Assembly (NCBI RefSeq): GCF_026745355.1
Contig: NC_079206.1
Span: forward strand, 40,262,307-40,326,306
DNA: 64,000 bases
Reading direction: 5' to 3'
Origin: Beta vulgaris subsp. vulgaris
Taxonomy: Eukaryota; Streptophyta; Magnoliopsida; Caryophyllales; Amaranthaceae
Every line of letters starts with the position of its first letter. Positions within the stretch are counted from its first letter, which is position 1. Under the pieces are notes generated by a model. That model had not been told where the DNA came from and made no database searches. It saw only the letters and a list, made by a program, of their open reading frames with translations. The position numbers were made by a program, and so were the translations under genes. This document shows positions 47,629-60,700 of this stretch, piece by piece.

Positions 47629-49539
47629 TGTAACACCCCGATAATTCTCTCTTTTGCAAAATACCTTGTTAATATAAAACTTAGAGAATCATCAAAGCAT
47701 TATCGCCCATATGATAACGTATCGGCTTATTCAGAATTTTGAAGCCGAAAACATATAACTAAACTTTAGAATTAAAGTATACTAAATAATCAAAGTAACT
47801 TTAAAACCAAACACACTACCAATGTTAACTTCAAACCAAACTTAAATATAAAGTATCTACTAAAACAATAGTTAAAGCAATCTACCACACGTGCTCTCCA
47901 TGCAACATCTGCACACATGTAGATGTCAATGCACTAAAGAATCTGCTCACCAAGAATGGCTGATCATAGGATCAATACGGCAAAGCCATGATCAACACAT
48001 ACAAACAAAACACGTAATCATCAAAGCTGAGTACTGCATAATAATACATAAACAATCCTAACATGCTACTAATAAATATTAAGCAGGGATAAATAATAAC
48101 ATAATAATTTAACAATCTAACAATCTGTAGATAACTTTTTTTGAAATAAAGTTTAACCATCTTTTTATGACTTTAATGGAATAGGTATTGGACCGAGTTG
48201 CCTTACTAAAAATCAGCCTTCACCTAGGAAGACGAAATACGGGTGCGACTTCGTATTCCATAATGACCTGCGATATCGTGAAACCTTTGAATAAAAATAG
48301 GAACGGTGATCAATCCAATTCCTAGAAAAAGCCATGGCACGCTCACCATGTACACCAACTCCTGATTGTCCAACTTCAGAAGTGCACCATTCTAAAGTTT
48401 ATTACTATCCAAGTTTCACTTTACATGATTTACCAATTATTAATTATTATGACACACAAGTAATACAGATAGTTTATAACATTATAACAAAGAAAATAAC
48501 AACCGTTCTAAAATTCCAGTAAACTTATAAATTATTACAACTCCCTTTAAACATACTTAGACATGCTTAAATCCATAAGTTAAACCAATTTTATAGTTTA
48601 TAACATGCTACTATGATTTTCCAATCTTTAACATCCTGAAAATTCATACTTTGATGATAAAAAAATCCAATTTACATATAATAATCAAATCTGAATTTTT
48701 ATTCTTTCCTTACATAATTTATATAATAATAGATTCATCATTAAAAAAGTAAAATAACACTTATAATCATAATTAATACTAAAACAAAACATAAAAACAT
48801 AATCTTTAATCAAAACTTGAGGCGGAAGAAAAGAATTAAACCAACAGGACAAAGAGAAAAAAGAAGATGTCGCCGGTCGTGGGAAGGCAGCAGCAGCCGT
48901 AGGTTCTGGTCGGAGGTAGTGATGGCGATGGTGGTATTGTGAAGTTTCTTGGTGAAGAAGAAAGAATTTCTTGAAAAAAAAGAAAGGAAGAAGGAGAAGG
49001 AAAAATAACGTGAAGGAGGAGTAGGAGAGATTTCTGCCGGTTATTGTGTGTGAGGGAGGAGAGAGAAAGTGATGGTGTGGGCAAAATATTTAAGTTCAAG
49101 GTATTTATATGTTTGTTTTCCTTCTAGGCTTAGGAAAAGACAATTGGGTTTCAATAGAGTTTAATAATGAATAGTATTGATGATTAAAACTCATAACATC
49201 ACTAGAAGTCTTTTTCCTTAGTCCACTTAGAATTTGGGTTCCTTAAGCCCATTCAAACTTCTTTTTCAAATACAAATAGTAATTCGAATATTTTTCAAAG
49301 CATGCCTTAACAAAATATTTTAACTTCCTTAAATCCTTAAAATACTTTCTTTGACTTTCAAAATAGTCAAGCTTTTTTTTAAAATAAATATTTTAAAATA
49401 AATTATGTTTAGATATAATATAATATATATATATATTATATATATATTATATATATATATTATATATATATATATATATATAATTATATATATATATATA
49501 TATATATTTAGAAAATTCGTAAATTTACGGGGGATTACA
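47629..49539 (-). repeat. Gypsy-2 5' LTR, internally deleted
   Basis: 1911 bp and homologous to 38720-41299 at both ends, with an internal deletion near 48480. A (TA)n expansion lies at about 49420-49508. A weak primer-site candidate, TGCTATCTGGGAGC on minus, lies next to it at about 47610-47626. Confidence 0.88.
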
Positions 49540-49544
49540 ACAAG

Positions 49545-51060
49545 GCTAGGATTAGATTCTTAAAACAAAAATGAAACAAGATTGCCTAAGTGGTGGTGAT
49601 GCAAATTCAGCCTACTTTCACGCTTATTTAAAGAAGAGAATATCCTATAACCATGAGTATAGACTGAAAAATATGCATGGAATTTGGAGAGAGACTCAAG
49701 AAGATTTGGAAGGGGTTTTTTTTTGCAGTTTTATAAAGGATTGCTAGGGAGTTGCAATGCTGATAAAGCAAGTCAGCTAGTCTATTGTTATTAAAGGCAT
49801 GACCTTGAATTCTGAGCAACATGTTGAGTTGTGCAGATCTTTTAGTGGTGAAGATTTTTGTAAGGCTCTCTTTGATATTAATGACGACAAATCACCAGGG
49901 CCCGATGGTTATTGAAGCTTCTTTTTTAAGAAATCTTGGCAGTGTGTAGGCCTTGAGGTTATTCCTGCAGTGTTATAATTCTTTCAATATGGGAGAATAA
50001 TTTTGAAAGAAATAAATGCCACAACATTGCGTTTAGTGCCTAAATGTGATCAACCTATGGATATGTCACAATATACAACTATTGTGTGTTGTAATGTCAT
50101 CTATAAAATCATATCTAAAATGTGGTGTGAAAGACATAAAAATATTCTCCTCTCTTTGATAAGTCATGTTCAGAGTGCTTTTATAGAAGGAAGGGTAACT
50201 TTACCCAATATTTTCTTATGTCAAGACATTATATTATATAAGGAGAAATCAATTTTCTAGGTGTACCATAAAGGTGGATTTGCGAGAGCATATGATTTCA
50301 TAAACTGGGATTTCATCAGAGAGTTGCTTCATTGCTTGCATTTCCCTGCTCAGTTTATTCACTAGATTATGACATGTATTTCACCTCCAACTTACACTTT
50401 GAGTTTCAATGGTGAAATTTGTGATTTTTTGAAGGCAAGTAAGGTCTTAGGCAAGGGGATCCCATACCCCCATTACTCTTTGTCATTACAATGAAATACT
50501 TCTCTAAGCTAATGAAAAGAATGGGAAAAAGAAGAGAATTCCAGTTCAACCATAGATGTGTTTCATTGTCTCTTAATCATATCATCTTTGCAGAGGATTT
50601 GATGTTGTTTAGCAAAGGAAATGTCGATTCAACATTGCTGCTAAAGAGAACTTTGAAAGCATTTGCAGCTACATCCGGGTTATAAGTTAGTCAAGCCAAG
50701 ACAACAATGTATTTTGGTAATGTACCAGAGGATGCGAAAAACAAAATTCTGCAAGTTACATGCTTAGAAAGGGGAGAATTTCCTTTGAAGCATCTTGGCA
50801 TTCTTATCACTTTGAAGAGACTAACTAAAAGTGATTGTGATTTACTGGTGGATAAAATGCTCAAAAGGATAAATTATTGGAGCTTTTGGCATCTCTCATA
50901 TGCTGATAGAGTCACCCTTGTGAATTCAGTTCTTTTAAGTCTCCACTCTTATTGGGCGCTAATTTTTCATATTCCAAAGAGTGTGTTGCACAAGATCACT
51001 CAAATTTGTAGAGCTCACATGTAGAAGGGAAGGTGTATTTGTCCAAGAGTCCACCTGTAG
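49545..51060 (+). pseudogene. LINE 3' half: reverse transcriptase, broken
   Basis: Continues the LINE after gypsy-2. GDANSAYFHAYLKKR-like sequence lies near 49600, DDKSPGPDG near 49890, and RT blocks at 50003-50260 (SHVQSAFIEGR). The catalytic box is FAEDLMLF near 50590, where FADD is usual. A C-terminal part at 50707-51024 (HLSYADRVTLVNSVL) is followed by the end near 51060. No poly(A) tail was found, so the 3' end may be truncated. Confidence 0.85.
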
Positions 51061-52652
51061 CCTGAACTTGGGTTTGTTTACCCAAAAAGAATGGTGGCTT
51101 AGGCATTAGGTGGATTGTATGCAAAGCTAAGGAAGATCAAACGTCATGCAAGCTAAGGATTATACAAGGATAAGATAAATGAAATGTAATGCAAGGTCAG
51201 GATTTGCAATATTAGGAGGTATGAAATGTAATGCAAGGTCAGGATTTGTGCAAGGTCAGGAGATCTGGATAGGTTGCTTAGAAATAGATAGAATGATTCC
51301 GGTTAGGAGATCTGAACAGGTTGATTTGAAATAGATAGAATGATTTTCGAAAACTGTTTTGGAGAAACGTCGGGGTCCGCAAGTGAGATCCGCATATTAC
51401 AACTTTTCAGGAGTTTGATTTGGAGGAACCACCACATATATAGGAATCCCCCACTTTGGGCAAGCTTGTCTTAAATTACGCATTATGAGCCTTGATTGGA
51501 ATGTAATTGATATGTCATGAGTATTAAGAGTTATTCACCGAGGATTCTTCTTCTGGGACTTGATATAGGTAAAGTCAAATATCGCCAGAGACCATGGAAT
51601 TGTTGGAGAGTCATTCAAGGAAAAGGAGAGCTTAGAATAAAAATAAAAGTTTTAAATTTGTGACTTATATAAATGTGGGTGGGAAAAGGCTTCAACTTTG
51701 CTAGGTTCAGACTCGAGTCTATGTCGGGATCTAAAAAGAGTATACATCAGAATTCTAGAAAGTCAAATAATTTGACCTTAATTAATTTTATTTTATTGAA
51801 GTAGTCGGACCTCGAGATAAGGATTCCTACATATTCTTGCAAAATCAGACCATTCGTAGTTCTGCATCTGGCTTCTTTTATTTTTATATTTTGTGCCCTA
51901 ACTTTTGCCTAGACCATCCTTTCGGGTTTTCAACCTACCGGGATTGGACATACCTAGAAGAAGGAGTTATGGTTGGATATGAAAGGTTGAAAAGTTTAAG
52001 GGTTGAGGCTTTGATGAAGATTTAATTTGTTGGGCTTAGGTAGGATCACGAATTTTTATTATATGGATTAAGTTTTTGATGGATTGAAGGATTTGAATGA
52101 GGGATAGAACTTGTGTGCAAGCCCCCTGGCTTGACTATTCATTTCTTTACCTTTTTCTTTTTTTTGAATTTTCTTTCTTTTTGTCTTGTGCGTTTTCTTT
52201 TGCTTTTGCTTTTTTTTTTCCAACTTTGATTTTCCTTCATTCATTTTTTAAATTTTTTTCTGGCATTGTTTTTTTATGTACGAGGCTTGCACACAAGTTT
52301 TTGTGGTTTTAGGTATTGGAAGGTTCGAAGGTTGTTTGTGGAGCTTTAATTTGAAGGGCTATTTGGCTATGAGGATCATGGAGATGATGCCTTAAGAGAT
52401 TTTGTTTTTGGTTACATGAAGATGGCTTACGGATGATGACTTTTTGGAATGATGGGGGAAGAGAAAAATAACTCCTTATCCAAAGTATGTCCATTTTTTT
52501 AATTATAAATCAAAGTCATTAAGAGACAATCTTATTTGAGTTTCATCATCAAATTAGACTAGACTATGCATTTACAAACATAGGCCGAATTGGACTATAC
52601 TATGCAAGCAGACATGATTAAATGAATGGGCTTTGATGTTGATAGCAGAGAT
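51061..52652. other. Unassigned interval with short repeats
   Basis: No long frame and no recognised family. Two direct copies of AAATGTAATGCAAGGTCAGG lie near 51180-51245, and GATAGAATGATT occurs twice near 51290-51345. A perfect 15-bp inverted repeat ACTTGTGTGCAAGCC lies at 52109-52123 and 52284-52298, about 160 bp apart around T-rich sequence. Confidence 0.45.
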
Positions 52653-53960
52653 GTAACACCCTAAGTCCCTAATAATTCTCTCCTTTTCAATATAAAACTT
52701 AGAGAATCATCAAAGCATTATACCCGGTGTGATAACGTATCGGCTTATCCAGAATTTTGCAACGGAAAACATAATAAATGACTTCATAAATAAACTTAGT
52801 CAACTACAAAGTCAACTCCCTAAAGTTAGATCAACAAAGTCAAACTTAAAACCAAACCAACGTATCAAAATATAAACTCAAAGTATGATAAAATAAACTA
52901 TATAAGCTCTACAATCCCGAACCTAATGATGCATCATCTTCAAACCTATAGATGAGTAATACTCTATTGATCCCTAGAGACTTCTCACTAAAATGAGTCA
53001 TGATAGGATCAATAAGGCATAACCATGATAAACATACACAAACAAAAGCATGTAATGGAATAGTCAATGGAACGAGTTGTCTCACTAAAAACTAGCCTTC
53101 CCTTTGGAAGACGATCATGACCTAGGATATCGAGGAATCTTTAAAATAAAAATGGGAATGGTCATCAATCCAATCCCAGGAAAAGCCATGGGCTACCGCC
53201 ATGTACTCCAACTCTCTACTTGTCCAACACTTCAGATATTCACAAGTCTAAATCTATTGCTATCCACGTTTCACTTTACATGATTTACCATTTATTACTT
53301 GCTATGACTCACACGCAATAAAGATAATACAATCATCAAACAATCATAAAGTTTCTTTTTTATCTAAGGATTAGATAAGCGATCGAACAACTTAACAATT
53401 CAAGATTAATTCGAACTTTAATCCAATCTTCCTTATTTGTTGAACCTAGACAACAACCAACTAACCTTTCGAAGGTATAAAATATTAACTTACCAAATAA
53501 GGTCCTCAGTCCTTATAAAGTAGTGAAATAAAAAAAGGCAACCACATGATTCAATCATGATCCAAACTAATAAATATATATTAAACCCTCATATGAATTA
53601 ATACAATAAAGTTCCCAGATCCCTTATGCTTGCATCAATCTTCCTTACAAACATAATGTAAATCTCATAATCAACATGTTTCATACAACGAAATAAAACA
53701 TGCAAATCTAACATAATAGAAATCATAAATGAACTCAAAATAGTTCCTATACATGATACTACATGATTCTCATGCTTCAAATCATGATACTAAGCACATC
53801 AACACATAGGTATGTACGGACCCTGTGTAGACAAATCGGCTGGCCACTTTCACAACCTTGAAAGTCGCCTATAACGAATTCTCCGCCTAATAATAATCAA
53901 CATAGCCACAAAGTAATACTCTATAAATTTTTTAGCAACTTAAAAATATTTCAAATATAG
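52653..53960 (-). repeat. Truncated LTR of the gypsy-2 family
   Basis: Begins TGTAACACCC and follows the gypsy-2 3' LTR (38720 to about 40230) with moderate divergence, then stops inside the LTR. It keeps the segment deleted from the gypsy-2 5' LTR. No internal sequence or partner LTR is next to it. Confidence 0.8.
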
Positions 53961-55828
53961 GGAACCTAGTAGGTTGCTCAAATTATCTAATTAACATGTG
54001 GAGTGATGAAAGCATTAACAAGACAATCATATAGCATGAATAGAAAAGTGAACGTTTTTTATATTAATGATATACATCAGAAAAGAACTTGTTAGTAACT
54101 TCAATATATAAATAAATGATTTATTCAAGTACCCTCAGTATTATAAAGTGGCTTAGATCTAAGAGATAGACAACCTTCGGGTGATAGGCTGTCGTACACC
54201 TGTCAAAAACAATTCCTACATAACTTTCTAACAATGTAGTAGGTTAAGTAGGGTTGAATCCACAGAGAGATGGTCGTTTTAATATAGTTTCTAAGGTATG
54301 GAGAAAGTAAACATAATAAGGAATATTGGAATTAAAGTTCTAAACTAATAAAATCAAACTAAAAAGATCTAGGGTAATGGTTCACTTTTATAACTATAAT
54401 CTATCAAATTAGCATCAATAGTTCAATTAATAAAATTCTAGAGCACATGTTAATCCTTTGTTAGGTCTTAACGCTCTCAAATCAATATATGTAGTATGGT
54501 TGTTAACATAATCAGATTTGCTAATTGCAGGTATGCCTCTAAAAAGTACTATCTCTCAATCTATGACTCTTTAATTGTGTCTCCCCATTTAAGATTTCAA
54601 TGATGAAATATACAGTGATATTAGTTTGCGCGACCCAAAAAAAAGAGCATTTTGGAAAACCAATCCAAAATTGTGTTTTCAAATATTATTCGAAAGCCCA
54701 ATTAATTATTCATGATAATTAATTGTATTGTAAGCCCATAAAATATTTTGAGTCCATTTAAAGTATTTTAGGAGCCCAATTTAATTTTTTTTTCTTTTCA
54801 ATAATTATCTTAAATACAAATCAACGTTTTTCTTCCGTAAAATTCAATCTCCGATTTTAAGATAGAAAATTATCTTTGAAAACACGTTTAAAAAAAGCTG
54901 GCAAACGAGCTGGACGCAAAGGCTGCACCACGTGCGTCTAGCACATTGGTCACAAAGAGTCCTACGCCTAGCGCAGTCCTTAGTGAGACACAAGATCCCT
55001 TTTTTTCTTTTTATCTTTTTAAATACGAGTAAACAAGTGTATAACATTAATTGGTCAAACCGCGTCAAGCGCGCTAATGCACGTCGAGCACGTGGATTTG
55101 CGCTTGACACGTTGTACTGCGCCAGGCGCAGAGGGGGCGTGAACCACAACTTCTCTTTGCCTATAAATACACGGAATTTCCCGAATCACTTACGATTTTT
55201 CAATTATTATTTCATGAACACAAAAAATTTTACTTCCGAAATAGACTTCGAACATCTAAACACAAAAACACTTCCAATACTTTAAATCCTTTTCCAGTCC
55301 CTCATCCTGCTACGTTATAGATTCCACTATGGCTCCGCCTGAAGGTCATTACGCTATTCGAACTAAGCCGCACAGGTATAGTTACTGAGGATCCTTGAAT
55401 AATTGAACTATATTTATTACCCTGAAGTTACTAATAATTTCTTGTCATTGTATATCTTTAATTGATAATCGTGATTGTTCTAAATTCTAACCTCTTTTTA
55501 TTATTATTCTTGTATATAATATTCCTGGTTGTTTTATATGTCCTATGCGTGATTTTTATCACCACATATTATTATTTCTAAATAAGACTTAAGGAACTGT
55601 TCTAACTTGTTTGTGCCCATAATATGACGAGCCCAATAACATATTACAAGGCAAAAATACCCTCATCGAGATCTAAGCCTCACATAAAATCCCGTAGCCT
55701 TGCTAGGCCCATAATCATTGAAGGGACGAGAATTCCCCAGTTGGCAGCACAAAGTACAGTTCCCATCTTAAACAACTCCCTATAAATAGGAACGGATCCC
55801 CATAACTCAAGTATTTTTATCAAAGTAT
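53961..55828. other. Unassigned repeat-like interval, possible leader or LTR of the Athila element
   Basis: The similarity to the gypsy-2 LTR ends abruptly and Athila gag begins at 55829. In between are phrases of LTR style: TGATAGGCTGTCGTACACC at 54181, GGGTTGAATCCACAGAGAG near 54253, and TATA-like CCTATAAATA near 55161 and 55786. No partner LTR is in the window, so this cannot be confirmed. No coding region is supported; readable frames at 54844-55285 overlap on both strands. Confidence 0.35.
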
Positions 55829-56364
55829 TTTACAGCATCTCTTGTGGCAAACATTCGTAAGGATATTTACGGGATTCCACAAGATGACACAGAGACACTT
55901 CATGAGTATTGGGAATGCTTTAAGAAGTTATGCAATAGCTACCCAAACCATCAAATCAGTGAGCAACTTCTAGTTCAGTATTTCACATAAGGGTTAACAT
56001 ACAATGATAAAAAGATGATTGATGCAGCAAGCGGTGGATCACTAGGTGATGAACACACCTGCCGATGCAATGAAGCTCATAGCAAACATGGCAACTAACT
56101 CTCAACATTCTAGAAGAAGGAATCAAGCTCCAGCTCCATCTCATCAAGTTAAGGAGGTGGGTATTTCTAAGTTGGAGCAGTAGGTAGCCAGCCTCACCTC
56201 CTTAGTGGAACAAGTTGTGATAGGAAAAGGCCAAGCGAAGGCATGTGAGATATGTTTCACTATAGGACACGCTACTGATATATTTCCAAGCCTACAAGAT
56301 GAACAAGTTAATGCTATTGGGGGATCTCAAGGACAACAACGGAGGTATGACCCATTCTCTCAAA
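55829..56364 (+). pseudogene. Athila-type gag, 5' part
   Basis: Reads IRKDIYGIPQDDTETLHEYW, YWECFKKLCNSYPNHQI, MIDAASGGSL and TPADAMKLIANMATNSQH, then a Cys-rich CEICFTIGHATD and YDPFS, all typical of OTA (Ogre/Tat/Athila) gag. It has stops (near 55988 and 56180) and a frame change near 56045. It is broken at 56364 by the copia element and resumes at 61580. Confidence 0.85.
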
Positions 56365-56661
56365 TGAAGAAAGGAGCAGTAGCACTATCATTAATCCTTA
56401 GTATCACTATCATTAGTGTGTGTGTCTGTTGTCTGTTATCTCCTCAGACTTCTGTTGTCTGTTATCTCATTTATTATTATGCTCGTTATTTTGTCATCTA
56501 GTTCTTTTGCGCTGTCTCTTTTCTAGTGGTCCTTCTAGGTATATTGTCCTCTTCTGTAAACCTAGGGATCCACACCCTTGTATATATATTTGTGTAGTAT
56601 CAGCATTGGAATGAATGAGATCATATGATTAGCCGCCACTCTTGTTATATCAAACTCAATA
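56365..56661 (+). repeat. Copia 5' LTR
   Basis: 297 bp, same length as 61283-61579. The 3' edge is set by the adjoining primer site. Confidence 0.95.
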
Positions 56662-56673
56662 TGGTATCATAGC
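56662..56673 (+). other. Copia primer binding site (tRNA-Met)
   Basis: TGGTATCATAGC, one mismatch from the usual initiator tRNA-Met site TGGTATCAGAGC, directly after the 5' LTR. Confidence 0.85.
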
Positions 56674-56857
56674 AAGGTTGCTCATCATCATCAAACTTAC
56701 TGTAATCAGTAAGATTCAAGTTTTCTCAAAGTAATGCATTAAACCTTTCATTCCTTTTTCTTCCTTAAAGCTGTTCATATGAAACCTTGTGATTTCTGGT
56801 AAGCTTTTGAGAGAGAGATAAAATATGTTTGTCCTTTAAAGATTTAATCTTTGCAAA

Positions 56858-57775
56858 ATGGCACCAAAACAAGGTCTTTCATTAGCAGACATACAAAATC
56901 CTCTTTACCTTCATCCTTCAGATGGTCCTCTCAGCATCAATATATCGGATAAGCTTACTGGACCTTCAACTTACAGAGCTTGGAGACGTTCTATGGAGAT
57001 AGCCCTAGCTTCAAAACATAAGTTGGGAATGGTTACAGGAGCTCTGAAGAGAGATACTGAAAATGAAGAACTGCAGGAACAGTGGGACACCTGTAATTTC
57101 ATGGTGATAGCATGGTTAACAGCCTCAATGTCTCCATCTGTAAAGGAGTCAGTGCTGTTTGTTCAAAGTGCCAAGGAAATATGGCATCAACTTGAAACAA
57201 GGTTTTCTCAAACTAATGGAACAAGAAAATATAAGCTGAGCAAAGATATTTATGATCTTAGGCAAGCTGATAAAACCATTAGTGAATACTATACCACAAT
57301 GAAATCTCTATGGGATGAGCTTGAAGGTCTAGCTAACTATCCAGCCATCACCAATGTAACTGAAGAGATCAGAGCTTTTCTTGATGCTCTCAGTAAGCAA
57401 GAAGAAGAAAAGAAGCTATTTCAGTTTCTATATGGCCTAAATGAGGGCTATTCCACTAAGAGAAGCCAGCTGTTAATGACTACACCTTTGCCCTCTGTTG
57501 AAACTGCTTGTGCAAGGCTTCAGCAGGAAGAAGCTCAAAGAGATGTGTTAAAGGTAAGTAAGATGGAAATAGAGAGTTCAGGGATGTATGCAAGTCATTC
57601 TCAAACACAGGGTTCAGCTATGTTTGCAAATGAAGGATGCTCTGTGTGTGGTAACAAAGGGCATGACAAAGAAAAATGCTGGAAGGTAATAGGATATCCA
57701 AAGTGGCATGCCAAGTATAAGAAGATGCACAGGGAAGGAAGTTCATCCAGTGGCAGTGTGAATCAAAGGATTTAG
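56858..57775 (+). pseudogene. Copia gag, intact frame but cut off from pol
   Basis: MAPKQGLSLADIQNPLYLHP starts a 305-residue open frame. It has the copia gag N-terminal region (LTGPSTYRAWRRSMEIAL), a central UBN2-like part (ISEYYTTMKSLWDELEGL, FLYGLNEGYSTKRSQLL) and a zinc knuckle CSVCGNKGHDKEKC near 57640. It ends at 57775. Pol continues in another frame from about 57780, so one frameshift separates them; copia elements usually have a single gag-pol frame. Confidence 0.9.
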
Positions 57776-57779
57776 AGGT

Positions 57780-60700
57780 AATAGGGGTAAAGCTGAAAAT
57801 CAAGGTACTAGATGGGCTGCTAATGCCTAGATGGATGAGAGTGTAGGCTTGACAGCTCAGCAACTGGAGCAATTACTCAAACTCATACCATCTGGCTCAG
57901 GAAATGGTGGAGACCAAGACATGACAGAGAGCTTTGCAGGTATGTCTTTATGCAACAGTGTCTGGTATTCACCAAAAGGATGGATACTAGACTCTGGTGC
58001 CTCAGAACATATGGTCAGTTGTCTTGATATGCTTAATAAACCTAATCCTGTTACTCTTGCACCCAAGATTAATTTGCCAAATGGCAAAACTGCATGCATC
58101 ACACACACTGGAAATGTAAGTCTTAAAAATAATTTGCACTTGACTAATGTTCTTTATGTTCCTGAATTTAGGCATAATTTGTTGTCTGTTAACAAACTTG
58201 TGAAAGGAGGTCAATTACAGGTTGTATTTCATCCCGAGTTTTGTGTTATTCAGGATTATCCTTCACAGAAAGTTAGAGCTCTTGGTGTGGTAAAACAAGG
58301 GGTCTATTATCTAGTTGATGAAGACCTAGAGAAATTGAAGGAATTACAAGCCAGATTGAAGCAGAAGAAAAATAGTTGTGAAGATAAAAGGACAGCTGTA
58401 GTCTGTAGTGCTGTTAAGCAAGATAACTTTGTGTTATGACATAATAGACTAGGGCATGCTCCAGCAGATAAACTGAAACAAATTGGTTGTGTTCCTAAGA
58501 CTTGGATTGATCAAGGTCTCTGTTTAACCTGTCCTATGGCAAAATTTTGCAAATTACCTTTTAACTTGAGTGTTTCTAATGTTAGTACTGAGTTTGAGAT
58601 GTTGCATATTGATATTTGGGGGCCCTATAGGGTCCAAACAAGACACAAGCACAGGTACTTCTTGACTATAGTTGATGACTACACCAGGGCAACCTGGGTG
58701 TATCTCATGCAGCTGAAATCAGATGCTTATGACATGCTGTGTGTTTTCATTACTTTTGTGAAAACTCAGTTTAAGAAGCAAGTAAAGGTTATAAGATCTG
58801 ATAATGGGCTAGAATTTGATGATTACAGATGCAAGAAATTGTATACTGAATTAGGTGTTGTTCATCAAACCACCTGTGTGGATAGACCACAACTGAATGG
58901 TAGAGCTGAAAGAAAACACAGGAACATCTTGGAAATGAGCAGAGCCCTTAGGTTACAAGCAGGGCTCCCTTTGAGCTTCTGGGGAGATTGTGTGTTAACT
59001 GCAACATACATTACAAATAGGTTACCTACACCTATTCTACATAACATGTCTCCTTATGAAAGGCTCTTCAAAAAGAAACCTGACTATAGCCATCTTAAAA
59101 CATTTGGATGTCTAGCCATGGCTTTCAATCCAGCTTTGCATAAGGATAAATTTTCTGAGAGAGGTGTTCCATGCACCTTTTTGGGATATCCTCAAAATCA
59201 GAAAGGATATAAGTTGCTTAATTTGCTCACTAATCAAGTGTTTGTTTCCAGGGATGTGAAGTTCCATGAAGATATATTTCCTCATAATCATAACATCACT
59301 CAAAGACAATATAATCATCCTATTCCAGTGTCTATTCCTTAATTTGAAACAGGTATCAGTAATTCAATCTGGGATGACATTGATCATGAAGCTACAACAG
59401 TTCAAGAGACTGTTCCTTATACTCTTGCAGCAGATACTTATGAAGATATGGAAAATGAAGTTGCTGAGAATGTCCCTAATACAGAACAACATGATGCAGA
59501 GGCTGAGCCTGATACAGATCAACATGATGCTGTGATCAATCCTCCTATTCTCGGAAGATCAACAAGAGTTCATAAACAACCATCCTGGTATTCTAGCTAT
59601 GACATGAATTCAACAAGGAATAAGCCAAGTTCTATTGCTAATGTTGCTGATGTTACTTTAAGTCCTGTGTTCAATGCATTCATGGTAAAATTGATCCAGG
59701 ATGCTGATCCAGTCTCCTATAAGCAAGCTGTTCAACATCAAGAGTGGGTGGATGCAATGAATGAAGAATTGCATGCTTTGGAGCTAAATGACACTTGGGA
59801 GATTACTGAGCTTCCAAGTGGAAAGAAAGCAATTGGATCAAAGTGGATATATAAAACAAAGTTCAAACCAGATGGCAACATTGAAAGACATAAAGCAAGG
59901 CTTGTGATTCAAGGTTGCAGACAACAGTATGGGGTGGACTATGGAGAGACATTTGCCCCTGTGGCTAAGCTAACAACAGTGAGGGCTTTATTAGCTGTTG
60001 CTGCCATTGAAGGATGGGTTGTTAATCAGATGGATGTTAAAAATGATTTCCTTCATGGTGATTTACATGAAGATGTCTACATGAAGCTTCCAATGGGATA
60101 TACAGGTGCTGGATGCAGAATGAGTCTTGGTTAGGGGGAGCTTAGCTCTCACAACAAAGTCTGTAAACTTAAAAAATCACTCTATGGGCTAAAACAAGCC
60201 CCTAGACAGTAGTTTTTTAAACTCTCTACTGCTCTTCAGCAATTTGGATATGCTCAATCCAAGAGTGATCACACCTTGTTCACTAAAACTCATGACAAAG
60301 AGTTTGTGGCTATTCTAGTATATGTAGATGATCTGATCCTGACAGGCAACTCTATCTCTTTTATTGCTCAAACTAAGCAGTTTCTGTCTTCCTCCTTTCA
60401 TATGAAAGATCTAGGTAATCTTAGATACTTCATAGGTATTGAAGTGCATAGATCTGCAGCAGGGATATTTCTATCTCAAAAGAAGTATACCTTAGACATG
60501 ATAAAAGAATTTGGTGTCAACAACACTAGAAAGCTTATAGTGCTTATGGACCCTATGGCTAAACTCACACCTGATTTAGGTGACCCTCTCCCTAATCCTG
60601 CTGTCTTCTAGAGACTTGTTGGCAAGCTATTGTATCTAACTCTCACTAGGCCTGATATAAGCTATTCTGTACACATTCTAAGTCAGTTTATGCAATGCCC

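Larger units (their letters stand above)
38720..49539 (-). mobile_element. Gypsy-2: Ty3/gypsy chromovirus (Tekay/Del type), minus strand
   Basis: On minus the LTRs begin TGTAATC and end GGGGTGTTACA. The target duplication ACAAG is at 38715-38719 and 49540-49544. Pol domains on minus match gypsy-1 in order and style, including a chromodomain-like end. It split a LINE. It contains a MITE (45872-46495) and further sequence of unknown origin between gag and the 5' LTR. Confidence 0.93.

Noticed and set aside
54844..55285. Overlapping 101- and 117-residue frames on opposite strands
   Set aside because: No family resemblance, mutual overlap and repeat-like context.
59266..59535. 89-residue frame inside copia pol
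   Set aside because: Out-of-frame shadow of the pol frame, which bridges it with a single stop at 59340.
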